From assembly GCF_000745215.1 (NCBI RefSeq), contig NZ_JQNK01000009.1, positions 1,364,001-1,428,000 of the forward strand: 64,000 nt of DNA, read 5' to 3'. Shown here one piece after another: positions 1-8,239 of this stretch (position 1 is its first letter; every line of letters begins with the position of its first letter). Source of the stretch: Methylosinus sp. PW1 (lineage in GTDB: Bacteria > Pseudomonadota > Alphaproteobacteria > Rhizobiales > Beijerinckiaceae). The notes under the pieces were generated by a model. That model worked only from the letters and a program-made list of their open reading frames with translations. It did not search any database and was not told where the DNA came from. The position numbers and the translations under genes are program-made.

Positions 1-813
1 GGCATCGACGCGGGCCTGCTGCTCACGGAAATCTGCCTCGGCGGCCTCGGCAAGGTCACGCTCTCGCCGGCCCCGGGCCAGAAGAACTGGCCCTTCTGGC
101 TGACCGTCTCCAGCAATGATCCGGTCGTCGCCTGCCTCGCCAGCCAATATGCCGGCTGGAGCCTCTCCCATGAGAAATTCTTCGCGCTCGGCTCCGGCCC
201 CGGCCGCTCGCTGGCGCGCAAGGAGGCGCTGTTCCAGGAGCTTCCCTACAAGGACGCCGCCGATCGCTCGACCATCGTGCTCGAGGCCGGCGCGCCGCCG
301 CCGGAGGCCGTGGTCGCCAAGGTCGCCAATGATTGCGGCGTCTCGCCCGACAAGCTCGCCTTCGTCTATGCGCCGACGCAGAGCCTCGCCGGCAGCGTGC
401 AGGTGGTCGGCCGCGTGCTCGAGGTGGCGCTGCACAAGGCGCATGAGCTGAAATTCCCGCTCGAGCATATCGTCGACGGCATAGCGACGGCGCCGCTCTC
501 GCCGCCTCACCCGGATTTCGTCACGGCCATGGGCCGCACCAATGACGCGATCATCTACTCCGGCCGCGCCCATCTCTTCGTGCGTGGATCGGCGGCGGCG
601 GCCAAGGAGCTGGCCGAAAAGCTGCCGAGCTCGACCTCGCGCGACTATGGACGGCCTTTCGCGGAAATTTTCAAAGCGTATAAGGGCGACTTCTACAAGA
701 TCGACCCCAGCCTGTTCTCGCCCGCCGAGGCGATCGTGACGGCAGTGGAGACAGGCGAGACTTTCCGTGGCGGAGCCATCGACGAAAAACTGCTCGAAGC
801 CTCTTTCGGCTGA
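1..813 (+). CDS. mch: Methenyltetrahydromethanopterin cyclohydrolase (5' partial)
   Basis: The frame is open from the first base, so the N-terminus lies outside the window; about 270 C-terminal residues are visible, most of a family of about 320. The enzyme hydrolyses methenyl-H4MPT to formyl-H4MPT in the cytoplasmic formaldehyde oxidation pathway of methylotrophs. Recognisable Mch stretches include [32 protein letters not shown], the segment around [14 protein letters not shown] and [17 protein letters not shown]. The ATP-grasp and CitG-like genes follow directly, then two fae genes, which is the gene order of methylotroph H4MPT clusters. Identification is firm; only the 5' end is missing. 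Confidence 0.96.
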   Translation, partial: GIDAGLLLTEICLGGLGKVTLSPAPGQKNWPFWLTVSSNDPVVACLASQYAGWSLSHEKFFALGSGPGRSLARKEALFQELPYKDAADRSTIVLEAGAPPPEAVVAKVANDCGVSPDKLAFVYAPTQSLAGSVQVVGRVLEVALHKAHELKFPLEHIVDGIATAPLSPPHPDFVTAMGRTNDAIIYSGRAHLFVRGSAAAAKELAEKLPSSTSRDYGRPFAEIFKAYKGDFYKIDPSLFSPAEAIVTAVETGETFRGGAIDEKLLEASFG

Positions 814-1738
814 GCCCGCGCGCCCCCGCGAGGGGGCGCCGCGCATCGCGATCTTCACCGACGAGCTCGACTGGCATGTCGAGCGTCTCATCAAGGGCTT
901 CGCGCGCCATGGCGCGCGGGCCGTTCCCGTGCGCCTTTCGGCCTGCAAGATCGACACGGCCCGGCCGCAGCTCATCGCCATTCCGGGCTTTCACGGCGCG
1001 CTGCCGGACGCCGCCGTCGTGCGCGCCATCGGCGACGGCTCGCTGGAGACCGTCACGCTGCGGCTCGGCGTGCTGCACGCGCTCGGCGCGCTCGGCGTTC
1101 CGCTGGTCAATAGCGCCCGCGCGATCGAGCGCTGCACCGACAAATCCGCCGCGAGCTTTCTGCTCGCCGCCGCGCGCATTCCGACGCCCGCGACCTTCGT
1201 GACCGGCTCGCGCGCCGAGGCGCTGCGCATCATCCGCAGCGAATGCGGGCTCGCGCCGCTGGTGCTGAAGCCATTGTTCGGCGCGCAGGGCTGGGGCTTG
1301 AAGCTCATCCGCCGCGAGGAGGATCTGCCGACGACGGAGGAGGCGCGCGGCGTCTTCTATCTGCAGCGCTTCGTCCCGCCGCGGGACGTCTGGTACGAGG
1401 ATATGCGCATTCTCGTCTCCCATGGCGAAATCATCGGCGCGATGCGGCGGCGCTCGCGACGCTGGATCACCAATATCCGCCAAGGCGCGAAGCCGAATCC
1501 CTGCGAGCCGAGCGCGCGCGAGCGCGAATTGGCGCTGCGCGCCGTCGCAGCGCTCAGCGCCGATTTCGCCGGCGTCGACATCATCAGCGGCGCCGACGGC
1601 CTGCCCATAGTGCTGGAGGTCAACAGCATGCCGGGCTGGAGCGGGCTGCAGAGCGTGACCCCCTATCAGATCGCCGAGCGCATCGCCGGCGACATAATGG
1701 CGGCGATCGGCGCCGCCGCGCGCCGCGCCAATGGCTGA
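767..1738 (+). CDS. ATP-grasp family protein of the H4MPT cluster (RimK/MptN-like)
   Basis: A 323-residue ATP-grasp ligase-like protein. The N-terminal domain begins at [14 protein letters not shown]. The ATP-grasp core shows the lysine strand [17 protein letters not shown], then YLQRFVPP, and the metal-binding end [17 protein letters not shown] with E and N in the usual places. Homologues sit beside mch in methylotrophs (often called orf5) and are presumed to act in cofactor synthesis, perhaps by adding an amino acid to a pterin side chain as MptN/RimK relatives do; the substrate is inference. The start is GTG at 767, inside the end of mch (47-bp overlap); no other start codon lies near the conserved N-terminus. 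The 3' end overlaps the next gene by 8 bp, indicating translational coupling. Confidence 0.85.
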   Translation: MAEPSTKNCSKPLSAEPARPREGAPRIAIFTDELDWHVERLIKGFARHGARAVPVRLSACKIDTARPQLIAIPGFHGALPDAAVVRAIGDGSLETVTLRLGVLHALGALGVPLVNSARAIERCTDKSAASFLLAAARIPTPATFVTGSRAEALRIIRSECGLAPLVLKPLFGAQGWGLKLIRREEDLPTTEEARGVFYLQRFVPPRDVWYEDMRILVSHGEIIGAMRRRSRRWITNIRQGAKPNPCEPSARERELALRAVAALSADFAGVDIISGADGLPIVLEVNSMPGWSGLQSVTPYQIAERIAGDIMAAIGAAARRANG

Positions 1739-2600
1739 GTCTCTTTCGGAACAAATCGCCCGCGTCTTCATCGCCGCCTGCGAGGACGAGCTCGCTGCGC
1801 CCAAGCCCGGCAATGTCCATATATATGCGCCCGGCCATGGCATGGAGGCGCAGGACTTCATCGCCAGCGCCGCCGCCGCGGCTCCGCATCTCGCCGCGGC
1901 GGAAGCCAGCGTCGGCGCGCGCATCCTCGGAGCGGTGGAGGCGACCTGGGCGCGCGTCGGCTGCAATACCAATCTCGGCATTATTCTCCTCTGCGCGCCG
2001 CTCGCTCACGCCGCATTGCGAGAGGGCGAGGGCGGGCTCGCAGAGAAGCTCGCAGCGACATTGGAATCGCTCGATTCGTCGGACGCCGATCTCGCCTTTC
2101 GCGCCATATTGCGCGCCTCGCCCGCCGGTCTCGGCTCGGCGTCGCAGCACGATGTCGCCGAACCGGCGCAAATCTCGCTCGCGGAGGCCATGGCGCTCGC
2201 CGCCGACCGCGACCTCGTCGCACGGCAATATGCGAATGGATTCGCCGATATTTTCGGGCTGGGCCAGGAGGCGATCCGCGGCGCGCGGGCGCGCGGCCAC
2301 GACCGCGAGACGGTGACGCTGCTTCTCTTCATGACTTACGCACGACTTTTTGCCGACACGCATATCCAGCGGAAATTCGGCGAAAAAGTCGCTCTAGAGA
2401 CCTTGACGCGCTTTCGAGAAGCGGCTTCTCTTCTAGACGCCGCGCACGATAGAGATTCCATGTTCCGCATCGCGCTGAAGCTGGATCATTCTCTCAAAAA
2501 AAGCGGCTATAATCCGGGCGCCTGCGCGGACCTGACGGTCGCCGCGCTTTTTGTCGATTCTCTCCTCGCCATCTTGCCGAACGTCCACAAAAATGGTTGA
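1731..2600 (+). CDS. Triphosphoribosyl-dephospho-CoA synthase-like (CitG/MdcB family) protein of the H4MPT cluster
   Basis: A 289-residue CitG/MdcB-fold protein. The signature KPGNVHIYAPGHGM follows a short leader, and the later region has NTNLGIILLCAPLAHA and the helical segment around SLLDAAHDRDSMFRI. True CitG makes the prosthetic group of citrate or malonate lyase, but no lyase genes are nearby. The gene is fixed between the ATP-grasp gene and fae, as in other methylotroph H4MPT clusters (often called orf7), so a role in H4MPT biosynthesis or modification is more likely. That role is inference from context. ATG at 1731 overlaps the preceding gene. Confidence 0.82.
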   Translation: MAESLSEQIARVFIAACEDELAAPKPGNVHIYAPGHGMEAQDFIASAAAAAPHLAAAEASVGARILGAVEATWARVGCNTNLGIILLCAPLAHAALREGEGGLAEKLAATLESLDSSDADLAFRAILRASPAGLGSASQHDVAEPAQISLAEAMALAADRDLVARQYANGFADIFGLGQEAIRGARARGHDRETVTLLLFMTYARLFADTHIQRKFGEKVALETLTRFREAASLLDAAHDRDSMFRIALKLDHSLKKSGYNPGACADLTVAALFVDSLLAILPNVHKNG

Positions 2601-2738
2601 GTTCGCGCCGCGCGAGATGGTCTCGCGACCGGCTCGTCCGGCTCGGCCGCATTTCGGCCTGACGCCGGAGAGACAGAGGGAGGCGCCCGCGCTGGCAGCC
2701 GCGTGGGCGACAAGTCGAGTTTATCGAAAGGAAGAAAC

Positions 2739-3248
2739 ATGGCCCTGATCAACAAGCTCCTGGTCGGCGAGTCGCTCGTCGGCGAAGGCAATGAAGTCGC
2801 CCACATCGACCTCCTGATCGGACCGCGTGGCAGCGCGGCCGAGACCGCCTTCGCCAATGCGCTGGTCAACAACAAGGACGGCTTCACCACGCTGCTCGCC
2901 GTCGTTGCGCCGAATCTGCTGGCCAAGCCGAACACGATCCTCTTCAACAAGGTCACCATCAAGGGCGCCAAGCAGGCCGTTCAGCTCTTCGGACCGGCGC
3001 AGCACGGCGTCGCCAAGGCCGTCGCCGACTCCGTCGCCGAAGGCGTGATCCCGCTCGCCGAGGCCGATGACCTGTTCATCTCCGTCGGCGTGTTCATCCA
3101 TTGGGAAGCCAACGACGACAAGAAGATCCAGGAGTACAACTACCAGGCCACCAAGGAAGCCATCGCGCGCGCCGTCAAGGGCGAGCCGAAGGCCGCCGAT
3201 GTCGTCGCCCAGCGCAACGACGTCAAGCATCCTTTCGCCGCGAACTGA
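2739..3248 (+). CDS. fae: Formaldehyde-activating enzyme Fae, canonical copy
   Basis: A 169-residue Fae that condenses formaldehyde with H4MPT to methylene-H4MPT in the cytoplasm, the entry step of the pathway that Mch continues. The start ATG at 2739 is set by the purine-rich ribosome site AAAGGAAGAA just upstream and by family length; an upstream in-frame ATG at 2703 would add 12 unrelated residues. The catalytic histidine is H22 in [12 protein letters not shown], and the core [14 protein letters not shown] and [13 protein letters not shown] is intact. A hairpin with weak T-tract follows. A second fae lies 258 bp downstream with near-identical core sequence. Confidence 0.97.
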   Translation: MALINKLLVGESLVGEGNEVAHIDLLIGPRGSAAETAFANALVNNKDGFTTLLAVVAPNLLAKPNTILFNKVTIKGAKQAVQLFGPAQHGVAKAVADSVAEGVIPLAEADDLFISVGVFIHWEANDDKKIQEYNYQATKEAIARAVKGEPKAADVVAQRNDVKHPFAAN

Positions 3249-3335
3249 GCTCATCGCTCGGTCGGCCGGCGAGCGTCGGCGCGCTCACGCGCGTCGTCGC
3301 ATCGCTGCGATGCGGCGCTCCGTCGCCGGATTTTC

Positions 3336-3364
3336 GAGGAGCCGTCCGCGGCTCCTCTTCGTCG
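3336..3364 (+). terminator. Hairpin after fae
   Basis: A 9-bp perfect stem GAGGAGCCG / CGGCTCCTC closes on a 4-nt loop, followed by a short pyrimidine tract (TTCGTCG) without a proper T-run. It probably attenuates read-through from fae into the second copy. The same GAGGAGCCG stem sequence is reused in the stronger terminator after the second fae, so the two 3' ends look like duplicates. Confidence 0.5.
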
Positions 3365-3506
3365 ACTCGAATTGAAGCGAATCGATCCGCGGTCGGCGCG
3401 TCACCAGTCGGCTTCCTGACGGAAGTTGCAGCGAGATTGGGGGGCCTCGCGCAGGCCGAGAACAACGCCGCCAAGGCGTGACGAACAGACCGAAAGGAAA
3501 TCGAAT

Positions 3507-4073
3507 ATGGCTTCGATACTGGATAAGATTCTGGGCGCCCTCTTTCCGAAGGCCGGCTCCAGCTCCTCGACCCCCAAGCTGCTGGTCGGCGAATCGCTCG
3601 TCGGCGAGGGCAATGAGGTCGCGCATATCGACCTGCTGATCGGACCGCGCGGCAGCTCGGCCGAGACGGCTTTCGCCAATGCGCTCGTCAACAACAAAGA
3701 CGGCTTCACGACGCTTCTCGCCGTCGTCGCGCCCAACCTTCTGGTCAAGCCCTACACGATCCTCTTCAACAAGGTGACGATCAAGAACGCCAAGCAGGCG
3801 GTTCAGATGTTCGGCCCGGCGCAATATGGCGTCGCCAAGGCCGTCGCCGACAGCGTCGCCGAAGGGATCATCCCGATCGAGCAGGCCGACGACCTCTTCA
3901 TCTCGGTCGGCGTGTTCATTCATTGGGAAGCCAATGACGACCAGAAGATCCAGGACTTCAACTATCGCGCCACGAAGGAAGCCATCGCCCGCGCGCTGAA
4001 GGGCGATCCGAGCGCCTCCAAGGTGCTCTCCGAGCGCGTGACCGCCAAGCACCCCTTCGCCGCCGCCGACTGA
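3507..4073 (+). CDS. fae: Formaldehyde-activating enzyme Fae, second copy with N-terminal helix extension
   Basis: A 188-residue Fae whose residues 25-187 align almost without gaps to the first copy; catalytic histidine is H40. Residues 1-24 are extra. The stretch [11 protein letters not shown] places I4, L5, I8, L9, L12 and F13 on one face of a helix and is followed by a Ser/Pro linker (AGSSSSTPK), which resembles a localisation tag more than catalytic sequence. ATG at 3507 has AAAGGAAAT 8 bases upstream; the longer frame from 3426 reads through non-conserved sequence. Enzymatic identity is firm; the role of the extension is inference. Confidence 0.95.
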   Translation: MASILDKILGALFPKAGSSSSTPKLLVGESLVGEGNEVAHIDLLIGPRGSSAETAFANALVNNKDGFTTLLAVVAPNLLVKPYTILFNKVTIKNAKQAVQMFGPAQYGVAKAVADSVAEGIIPIEQADDLFISVGVFIHWEANDDQKIQDFNYRATKEAIARALKGDPSASKVLSERVTAKHPFAAAD

Positions 4074-4098
4074 GGCGCGAACGATATTGCGATAAATC

Positions 4099-4136
4099 AA
4101 AGAGGAGCCGCCGCCCGCGGCTCCTCTTTCTGTTTC
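4099..4136 (+). terminator. Rho-independent terminator after the second fae
   Basis: A 13-bp stem built from AAAGAGGAGCCGC and its complement with a 5-nt loop (4112-4116), followed by TTTCTGTTTC. The A-rich left and T-rich right flanks make it usable in both directions, which suits a site between fae (+) and the HisA-like gene (-). Confidence 0.8.
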
Positions 4137-4145
4137 AGCGGCGCG

Positions 4146-4262
4146 CTCTCCCTCTCCCCGCGAGCGCCGCTCGCGGGGAGAGGGCCGGGACGTGAGCCAG
4201 AAACGGAAAACGCCCCGAGCCCCTCATCCTCACTTTCTCCCCGCTCGCGGGGAGAAGGAAGC
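4146..4262. repeat. REP/BIME-like pair of palindromes
   Basis: Two CCTCTCCCCGC-type palindromes, 4150-4183 (15-bp arms around GCGAGC/GCTCGC) and 4235-4256 (TTCTCCCCGC / GCGGGGAGAA), separated by about 50 bp. Same design as units at 10027 and 28820: a gene-free pair of GC-rich hairpins placed just after a gene end. It belongs to the CTCCCGC...GCGGGAG repeat class seen many times in the window. Confidence 0.6.
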
Positions 4263-4295
4263 GGCGACGCCGCGCGAAGCGATCAGACGAGCACA

Positions 4296-5012
4296 TCACA
4301 TGGCGCGGCGCAGCTCCTGCGCCGACAGCCGCCCATCATGCAGCGCCGAGGCGACGAGAACGCCAGCGACGCCGATGCGCGTCAACGCCTCGAGATCGCG
4401 GGCGTCGCGCAGGCCGCCGGCGGCGTAGATTTCCCTGCCCGGCGCGCGGCGCGCCAGCGAGGACAAAAGCGCGAGGTCCGGTCCCGCAAAGGCGCCGACG
4501 CGCGCCAGAGTCATTGCGATGAGTCGCCGCGGCCAGAGCCCCGCATCGTCGAGCAGCGCGCGCGGCCCGAGAAATTCATCGCCGCGAAAATCCAGCGAGA
4601 GAATAGCGCGCGCCTCGCGCGAAAGATCGGGCGCGACATTCCGCGCGAGGCTCTCGCTGCCGATGACGGGAAAGAGATTGGCGAGCCAGAAGGCTCGCGG
4701 TCCAGGCGCCGCAACGGACCGCGAGCCCTCAGGCTCGCTTTCCGCGCCATTATCGACCCAGAAGCCGACTTGCGGAAAGCTCCGCGCCAGCGCCTCGATC
4801 GCCGCGCCATGATCGCCACATCGCTCGATCGCGTCGAGATCGGCGATATAGATCGTGTCGAAAGCAAAGAGCCGCAGAAATCCCGCGACGATGGCCTCCG
4901 GCGCGCTGCCGACGGCGAGCGGCGTGACGATCGGCGCATAGGAATCGCGCTCGCCCCGAAAGGCGCGCACGACATGGCCGCCTTTGAGGTCGATGACGGG
5001 GATGATCCGCAT
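4296..5012 (-). CDS. HisA-like (beta/alpha)8-barrel protein of the H4MPT cluster, carrying a palindromic insertion
   Basis: A 238-residue HisA/HisF-fold protein starting MRIIPVIDLKGGHVVRA, with the phosphate-binding AAGGLRDARDL and GVAGVLVASALHDG near the C-terminus. HisA-like proteins are a fixed part of methylotroph and archaeal H4MPT gene sets; a cofactor-synthesis role is more likely than histidine synthesis because no his genes are near. Oddity: residues about 91-109 (ESEPEGSRSVAAPGPRAFW) are encoded by a 58-bp palindrome (4681-4738) found elsewhere between genes. The frame stays open and the barrel resumes at PVIGSESLA. The insertion sits where a surface loop or helix would be, so the protein may still fold; this is not certain. 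Confidence 0.85.
   Translation of the reverse strand: MRIIPVIDLKGGHVVRAFRGERDSYAPIVTPLAVGSAPEAIVAGFLRLFAFDTIYIADLDAIERCGDHGAAIEALARSFPQVGFWVDNGAESEPEGSRSVAAPGPRAFWLANLFPVIGSESLARNVAPDLSREARAILSLDFRGDEFLGPRALLDDAGLWPRRLIAMTLARVGAFAGPDLALLSSLARRAPGREIYAAGGLRDARDLEALTRIGVAGVLVASALHDGRLSAQELRRAM
4681..4738. repeat. 58-bp palindromic element, copy A (inside the HisA-like gene)
   Basis: Left arm 4681-4703 and right arm 4716-4738 are 23-bp inverted repeats of GCGAGCC-(4 nt)-GGCTCGCGGTCC type with a few mismatches, around a 12-bp centre. Each arm holds its own 6-7-bp inverted repeat. The same 23-12-23 layout recurs at 8146-8203 and 46604-46661, with a fragment at 18651-18668. This copy is translated, in frame, within the HisA-like gene. 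Confidence 0.85.
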
Positions 5013-5184
5013 GGGGACGCGTTATAGGGGATAAGCCGCCCCCGCGCGACGGCGGCGGCGCAATTTGAAATTCCGAGGGGCGCCGGGAGCGGTCATTGCG
5101 GTCCTCGCAAGACTTTCTATTATGCGACGTTACGAAAATCGGAAACAAGTGGAGCTGTTTCGCGACAAAAGTGCGGGAGACGTG

Positions 5185-5712
5185 ATGCAAGACGATATCG
5201 CCATATCTCTTTCGCCAGCCACTTCGAGCGATTTGAACGAAATAGACGATATATTCGATGATCTCACCAACTACTCTCTATGCGTCGATGGCGTCTCGAG
5301 ACGCAGAAATGCGGCCCATGAATTTTTGAATACGCTCCCGCCCGGGTTCGAGCCGCGCCACAAATATGCATTCTTGGCGAAGCGTGGAGGGGCGGCTGTC
5401 GGGCTTCTAGATATCGTCAACGGTTATCCCTCGCACGGGACGGCGTTCATCGGACTTCTGGCCGTTCGAGAAAACGCGCAAGGCCTGGGCATTGGCGCAG
5501 CGATTTTTCGGGAAGGCGAACGGATCGCCCTCCATGGTCTGAAGGCGACGACGCTTAGATTGGCCGTAGTGGAAACGAATCCGGTCATCGGTTTTTGGAG
5601 GAAGATGGGATTCAGCCCGACAGGCGAAGTGAAACCATTTGAAGGGAAGACGATCAGATCTCGTTCCGTCCTGATGGAAAAGCGATTGCTCGATTTATCG
5701 CATAACTTCTGA
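5185..5712 (+). CDS. GNAT-family N-acetyltransferase
   Basis: A 175-residue GNAT protein. The acetyl-CoA binding motif A is seen as LLAVRENAQGLGIGAAIF (Q-x-x-G-x-G/A), followed by the typical C-terminal LAVVETNPVIGFWRKMGF. The acceptor cannot be told; an amine or ribosomal/peptide substrate is possible. Start ATG 5185 has GGGAGA 5-10 bases upstream; an upstream in-frame ATG at 5065 lacks one. The gene is visibly AT-richer than its neighbours and has no functional link to them, which suggests horizontal acquisition. It diverges from the HisA-like gene. Confidence 0.85.
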   Translation: MQDDIAISLSPATSSDLNEIDDIFDDLTNYSLCVDGVSRRRNAAHEFLNTLPPGFEPRHKYAFLAKRGGAAVGLLDIVNGYPSHGTAFIGLLAVRENAQGLGIGAAIFREGERIALHGLKATTLRLAVVETNPVIGFWRKMGFSPTGEVKPFEGKTIRSRSVLMEKRLLDLSHNF

Positions 5713-6032
5713 GATGGGCGGCCAGGGTCGCGCTGCCCGCGCCCCGCGGCCCCCTTGCGGGACAAAGCGCTCCGGCCACAGGGCGTCCGTGAAGGCGCCC
5801 GTCGTGCGAGCGTGTGAGGAGGCGCGCATTCGAGGCCGACGCCATGGAGCGTTTCGGGACGCTCCGAAACCACGAATGCTTCTTCGCGCTGCGGCCGAAA
5901 GGGGTCGGAGCGTCCCGAGCCGCCCCTCCTCCCCCGCCCCCGCGAGGCCCCGGGCGCATCGGCGCGCCTTTGCGGCGCGCGGCGAAAAGGCGTAAACGAG
6001 GCCCGTCGCTCACAGCCGCAGATCGTTCCCCC
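5713..6032. other. Gene-free stretch
   Basis: No supported gene. It holds imperfect inverted sequence (GGGACGCTCC near 5858 and GGAGCGTCCC near 5915) about 50 bp apart, and a C-rich tract near 5935. No convincing sigma-70 promoter was found for the downstream secreted-protein gene. Confidence 0.4.
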
Positions 6033-6647
6033 ATGAAGACTTACCTTTCCGCCGCCCTCGCTCTCGCTCTTTCTTGCGCCGGCGCTGCGCATGCGCAGCC
6101 GCAGGCGGCGGGGCAGAGCGATTGGCCCTGCCGTCAGGTGAAGGTGCAGAGCGTCGCCGTCGCCGGCGTCTGGACCGGCCCCTCGCTCGACGGCGCGAAG
6201 GCTTGGCGCGACGAGTCCGCGCTCGCCGATCTCGTCGCCCGCGTCAGCGCGCGGCGCACGCCGCTGGAGACCGCGCAAAAGCTCGTCTCCGACTTCGCCG
6301 CAGCGGCCGGCGCCGAGCGCAAGGAGCGGCTGACCGCCCTTTTCGCCGGCGTCTATGACACGCTCGAGGCCGAGCGTCGCGAAGTGCTCTCCGGGCTCGA
6401 CCGCTACGGCGCCAAGCAGAAGCTGCTCGCCGAGCGGCTGCGCGAGGAGACGCAGGCCATGCGCGCCGAGCAGGACAAGCCGACGCAGGACGCGCAAAAG
6501 CTCAAGGACGCCAGCGAGGCGCTGCAATGGGATCTGCGCGTCTTCGACGAACGGCGCCGCGCGCTCTCCTATGTCTGTGAGACGCCCGCGCTGATCGAGC
6601 AGCGGCTCGGCGCGCTGGCGCGCGCCATTGAGGCGGCAATCGATTAG
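6033..6647 (+). CDS. Secreted alpha-helical protein of unknown function
   Basis: A 204-residue protein with a clear signal peptide (KTYLSAALALALSCAGAAHA, cleavage before QPQ). The mature part starts with SDWPCRQVKV and is then almost wholly helical and charged, with a long heptad-like segment (residues about 105-165, rich in E, K, R, A). It has two cysteines, one near each end, which could form a disulfide in the periplasm. No domain recognised. ATG 6033 chosen because it begins the signal peptide; upstream in-frame codons are proline/arginine-rich and not protein-like. Confidence 0.7.
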   Translation: MKTYLSAALALALSCAGAAHAQPQAAGQSDWPCRQVKVQSVAVAGVWTGPSLDGAKAWRDESALADLVARVSARRTPLETAQKLVSDFAAAAGAERKERLTALFAGVYDTLEAERREVLSGLDRYGAKQKLLAERLREETQAMRAEQDKPTQDAQKLKDASEALQWDLRVFDERRRALSYVCETPALIEQRLGALARAIEAAID

Positions 6648-6660
6648 ATCGGCGCGCGGC

Positions 6661-6686
6661 CCCTCCCCCGCCTACGCGGGAGAGTG
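6661..6686. repeat. CTCCCGC-type palindrome
   Basis: CTCCCCCGC-CTA-CGCGGGAG, a single hairpin of the repeat class that forms the larger pairs at 10027 and 28820. It lies between the secreted-protein gene and the DUF2252 gene and could act as a weak terminator. Confidence 0.5.
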
Positions 6687-6742
6687 AGCAGATTCGGCGC
6701 TTCATCTCGGTTTCGCGCCGCTCGGCGCCAAGGAGAATTGCG

Positions 6743-8134
6743 ATGCAGGATCATAGAGCCGCGGCTTCGCATCATCTCGTTTTCGCCGAGCGCTACGCCG
6801 CCGGCAAGGAGCGGCGGCGCTTCGTCGCGCGCGAGAGCCTCGCGGATTTTTCGCCGGTCGAGCGCGACCCCACCGCAATTCTCGCCGCCACGGACGAAGG
6901 CCGCGTCGCCTCGCTGCTGCCCATTCGCTATGAGCGCATGGCGCATTCGCCGTTCAGCTTTCTGCGCGGCGCCGCCTCCATAATGGCGGAGGATCTCGCC
7001 GCTCTGCCGACGCCGGGCCTCGCCGCGCAATCTTGCGGCGACTGCCATTTGATGAATTTCGGCGCGCTCTTGTCGTCGGAAGGCAATGTGCTCTTCGACA
7101 TAAACGATTTCGACGAGACGCTGCCCAATGTCGATTTCACCGTCGATCTGCGGCGCCTCTGCGCGAGCTTCGCGGTCGCGGCGCTGGACGCCGGCCGCTC
7201 GGAAAAGCGCGCGCGCCAGGCGGCGGAAATCGCCGCGCGGGGCTATCGCCGGCATATGCGCGGCCTCTCGCATCTGTCGCCGCTGAAGGCTTGGCGCGAC
7301 CGCATCGATCTCGTCCATGTCGCGGATGGGCTGGACGAGCGGCTCGCGCGCAAATTGCGCGGCCTCGTCGCGGCGACGCGGCCCGATCGCGAGGACGATA
7401 ATTTCCCGCATCTCGACTCGACGCCGCTGGGCCTGCGCATAGAGGAGCGCCCGCCGCTCATCTATCACATCGGCAATGGCGGCTGCGACGCCACGCGCTT
7501 CGACATACCCGCGACCTTCGCGAGCTGCGGCGCGACGCTCAATCCAGAAGTGGTCGCGCTGCTGCGCCGCTATGCGCTGACCGATACGGCTTTCAAGGTC
7601 GTCGGCATCGGCAGCGTCGGCACATTCTGCGCCATCGGTCTCTTCGCCACCGCCGACAACGAGCCCTTGTTCCTGCAATTGAAGGAAGCGCGCCCCTCCG
7701 TGCTGGCGCGGCTCGCGCCGGAGGCCGCCGCGCAATGGAACGACGCCGAGGGCAAGCGCGTCGTGCATGGCCAGCGCGTGATGCAGGCCTCCACCGATCT
7801 CTTCCTCGGCTGGGCCAAGGACGAATCCACGGGCCGGCATTTCTATGTGCGCCATTTGAAGAATCGTCGCCTCGGCTCGGTGGCGGAGCTGTTCGAGGAG
7901 CATGCGCTCGACGATTACGCCGCGCTCTGCGGCAGCGTGCTGGCGCGCGCCCATGCGCGCTCCGCCGATCCTGCGATCATCTGCGGCTATATGGGCAAGA
8001 GCGGCGCCTTCGACGATGCGATGGCGTCCTTCGCCATGCTCTACGCCGCGCGCAACACATGCGATCACGCGGAGTTTCTGGCCTGGCGCGCCAAGGCCAA
8101 AAGCGAAGCGCAAGGGAGCGCCGATGAGGCGTGA
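6743..8134 (+). CDS. DUF2252 family protein
   Basis: A 463-residue DUF2252 protein, a family distantly related to protein-kinase-like/phosphotransferase folds with no proven function. Seen in the sequence: RYERMAHSPFSFLRGAA near the N-terminus, the conserved SCGDCHLMNFGAL, then VLFDINDFDETLP (acidic cluster resembling a catalytic loop), VGIGSVGTFC and the lysine-containing LFLQLKEARPSVL. Length is normal for the family. GGAG 9 bases before ATG 6743 supports the start. It stands alone; a palindrome (8146-8203) follows directly. Confidence 0.85.
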   Translation: MQDHRAAASHHLVFAERYAAGKERRRFVARESLADFSPVERDPTAILAATDEGRVASLLPIRYERMAHSPFSFLRGAASIMAEDLAALPTPGLAAQSCGDCHLMNFGALLSSEGNVLFDINDFDETLPNVDFTVDLRRLCASFAVAALDAGRSEKRARQAAEIAARGYRRHMRGLSHLSPLKAWRDRIDLVHVADGLDERLARKLRGLVAATRPDREDDNFPHLDSTPLGLRIEERPPLIYHIGNGGCDATRFDIPATFASCGATLNPEVVALLRRYALTDTAFKVVGIGSVGTFCAIGLFATADNEPLFLQLKEARPSVLARLAPEAAAQWNDAEGKRVVHGQRVMQASTDLFLGWAKDESTGRHFYVRHLKNRRLGSVAELFEEHALDDYAALCGSVLARAHARSADPAIICGYMGKSGAFDDAMASFAMLYAARNTCDHAEFLAWRAKAKSEAQGSADEA

Positions 8135-8145
8135 TTGCTCGCGAT

Positions 8146-8203
8146 GCGAGCCTGAAGGCTCGCGGTCCTATGCGCGCCCTGGACCGCGAGCCTTCGGGCT
8201 CGC
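8146..8203. repeat. 58-bp palindromic element, copy B
   Basis: Arms 8146-8168 and 8181-8203 match with a single mismatch (GCGAGCCTGAAGGCTCGC then GGTCC) around a 12-bp centre. It begins 11 bp after the DUF2252 stop codon and ends 36 bp before the enoyl-CoA hydratase start. This is the best preserved copy and can serve as the reference for the family. Confidence 0.85.
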
Positions 8204-8239
8204 TCTCGATACAAAGCGAAACGGCGGAGCAAGTTTCTC

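Noticed and set aside
671..1981. 436-residue minus-strand frame opposite mch and the ATP-grasp gene
   Set aside because: Arg/Ala-rich shadow of well-identified plus-strand genes, a normal effect of high GC. The same applies to long antisense frames opposite ahpF, valS, polA, cysN, atpD and others.
1731..2600. Citrate or malonate lyase accessory gene citG/mdcB in its usual role
   Set aside because: No lyase subunit genes are near, and the conserved H4MPT context explains the position better.
4296..5012. Histidine biosynthesis hisA
   Set aside because: No other his genes are in the region and the gene lies with fae and mch; a cofactor-cluster HisA-like protein is more likely.
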